Shown: piece by piece, positions 63,366 to 64,000 of the stretch
Layout: the number at the start of each line of letters is the position of its first letter
How positions within the stretch are numbered: position 1 is the stretch's first letter
NCBI RefSeq assembly: GCF_024343735.1
Contig: NZ_RJUE01000055.1
Coordinates: 112,423 to 176,422 of the forward strand
Source of the DNA: Lacihabitans sp. CCS-44
GTDB lineage: Bacteria; Bacteroidota; Bacteroidia; Cytophagales; Spirosomataceae
Direction of reading: 5' to 3'
DNA length: 64,000 nt
Made by a program: the position numbers and the translations under genes
The notes under the pieces: model-generated
Database searches by the model: none
What the model was told of the DNA's origin: nothing
The model's input: only the letters and a program-made list of their open reading frames with translations

Positions 63366-64000
63366 ATGACAAATTTCAAGAACCACAAGGTATCAGTAAG
63401 CCAACTGATAGGGTTAATACCAGAGGCTTTATTAACCCACCTATCCTCTAATACGAATGTTGACTATTATACTAAAGTATTGCATGCCAAAAAGGTATTC
63501 TATCTACTACTTTATGGAATTCTAGACAATGAGAAATTAAGCCAACGCACTTTAGAAGATACTTTTAACGATTCGGGATTTAAAGTACTGTTTGACTTAG
63601 ATGAAAGGGAAACCGTAGTCAGAAGCTCCATTTCGGAAAGGCTTTCAAAGATTGACTATCATTACTTTATGGAATTCTAGACAATGAGAAATTAAGCCAA
63701 CGCACTTTAGAAGATACTTTTAACGATTCGGGATTTAAAGTACTGTTTGACTTAGATGAAAGGGAAACCGTAGTCAGAAGCTCCATTTCGGAAAGGCTTT
63801 CAAAGATTGACTATCATTACTTTAAGGAAGTCTATGAGTTCATCTACACTACTTTTTCAGATTATTATGCTTATAGTGAGCAGTTAAAGTACAATTTGAT
63901 TCGGGTAGACAGCACCATGGTGAGTGAGATGTCTGGCAAACTTAAAGAGGGGCTCGATAATAAAAGCGGAAAGAAATCTGTAAAATATTCTGTGACATTT
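63366..64000 (+). pseudogene. IS4-like transposase, frameshifted by a 155-bp tandem duplication and cut by window edge
   Basis: The first 104 residues (MTNFKNHKVSVSQLIGLIPEA, HAKKVFYLLLYGILDNEKLSQ) match the N-terminus of IS4-family DDE transposases. The chain then stops at a TAG (63678) because a 155-bp segment is perfectly repeated (63508-63662 and 63663-63817); 155 is not a multiple of 3. If one unit is removed in thought, the frame continues from DYHYF straight into KEVYEFIYTTF and NLIRVDSTMV, whose Asp is the first DDE residue, to the window edge. The ancestral gene was therefore intact, and the duplication destroys it as read. A programmed frameshift is unlikely, given the size of the repeat. 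Confidence 0.85.
63508..63817. repeat. perfect 155-bp tandem duplication
   Basis: Two adjacent identical units (63508-63662 and 63663-63817) with no differences by eye over 155 bases. Each starts TACTTTATGG, and the sequence after unit 2 begins TACTTTA again, so the duplication is bounded by a 7-base microhomology. This suggests a recent slippage or unequal exchange, or an assembly artefact. Confidence 0.95.

Overview
The window looks like ordinary chromosome from a low-GC member of the Bacteroidota, most likely the Cytophagia. I infer this from the gene content: a lipoprotein-type TamA partner (TamL) beside TamB, an outer-membrane beta-barrel receptor, T9SS-style C-terminal sorting domains (CotH protein and DUF1501 protein), DUF4301, DUF4136, DUF1800/DUF1501 and DUF1080 proteins, and many small lipoproteins. 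TAnnTTTG-type -7 promoter elements recur, and Shine-Dalgarno sequences are almost absent. No species can be named from the sequence alone.

Layout. 1-4034: trpD (cut by the left edge), a candidate 30-residue gene with its own terminator, recJ, lptB and an OmpH/Skp-like lipoprotein. 4035-8919: a REP-like gap, an unknown secreted protein, a small membrane protein, a penicillin-acylase-family hydrolase, a periplasmic rhodanese and another membrane protein. 8996-16496: DUF4301 protein, tRNA-Gln, a Rossmann epimerase-like protein, uridine kinase, an unknown pair ending in an eight-cysteine protein, nrdB, an M48 metalloprotease and argG. 16497-22011: a cluster of REP-like palindromes, a receptor-like beta-barrel, an LRR-type lipoprotein, and a 114-bp second copy of the beta-barrel gene's 3' end lying beyond the lipoprotein gene. 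22012-28337: the branched-chain amino acid operon ilvD-ilvB-ilvN-ilvC, then fabD. 28391-37840: a GT-C-like membrane protein with purB, aquaporin with DUF1080 protein, a small XRE regulator with a membrane partner, DinB, a WYL regulator with a DUF1905/YdeI protein, and xylA. 38088-48031: a large CotH/lamin-tail protein and the tamB-tamL envelope-biogenesis pair. 48036-51770: a single-chain restriction-modification enzyme carrying nuclease, methylase and two target-recognition domains. 52003-57170: small lipoproteins, a metzincin without signal peptide beside rsmG, aroB, and a tandem DUF4136 pair. 57254-63217: DUF1800, DUF1501 and a sugar-dehydrogenase/PKD/cytochrome c/CBM-like fusion. 63366-64000: an IS4-like transposase gene broken by a perfect 155-bp tandem duplication.

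Most genes are housekeeping (Trp, Arg, Ilv, aromatic and purine synthesis, dNTP synthesis, DNA repair, LPS export, fatty acid initiation) or cell-envelope genes. Accessory character is concentrated at the beta-barrel/LRR locus, the restriction-modification gene, the small lipoprotein run and the right-edge transposase. I found no CRISPR array, prophage or obvious biosynthetic gene cluster. The best candidates for something undescribed are the Cys-rich pair at 12476-13087, the leaderless metzincin with lipoproteins at 52247-54075, the 30-residue gene at 737-829, and the single-chain restriction enzyme.
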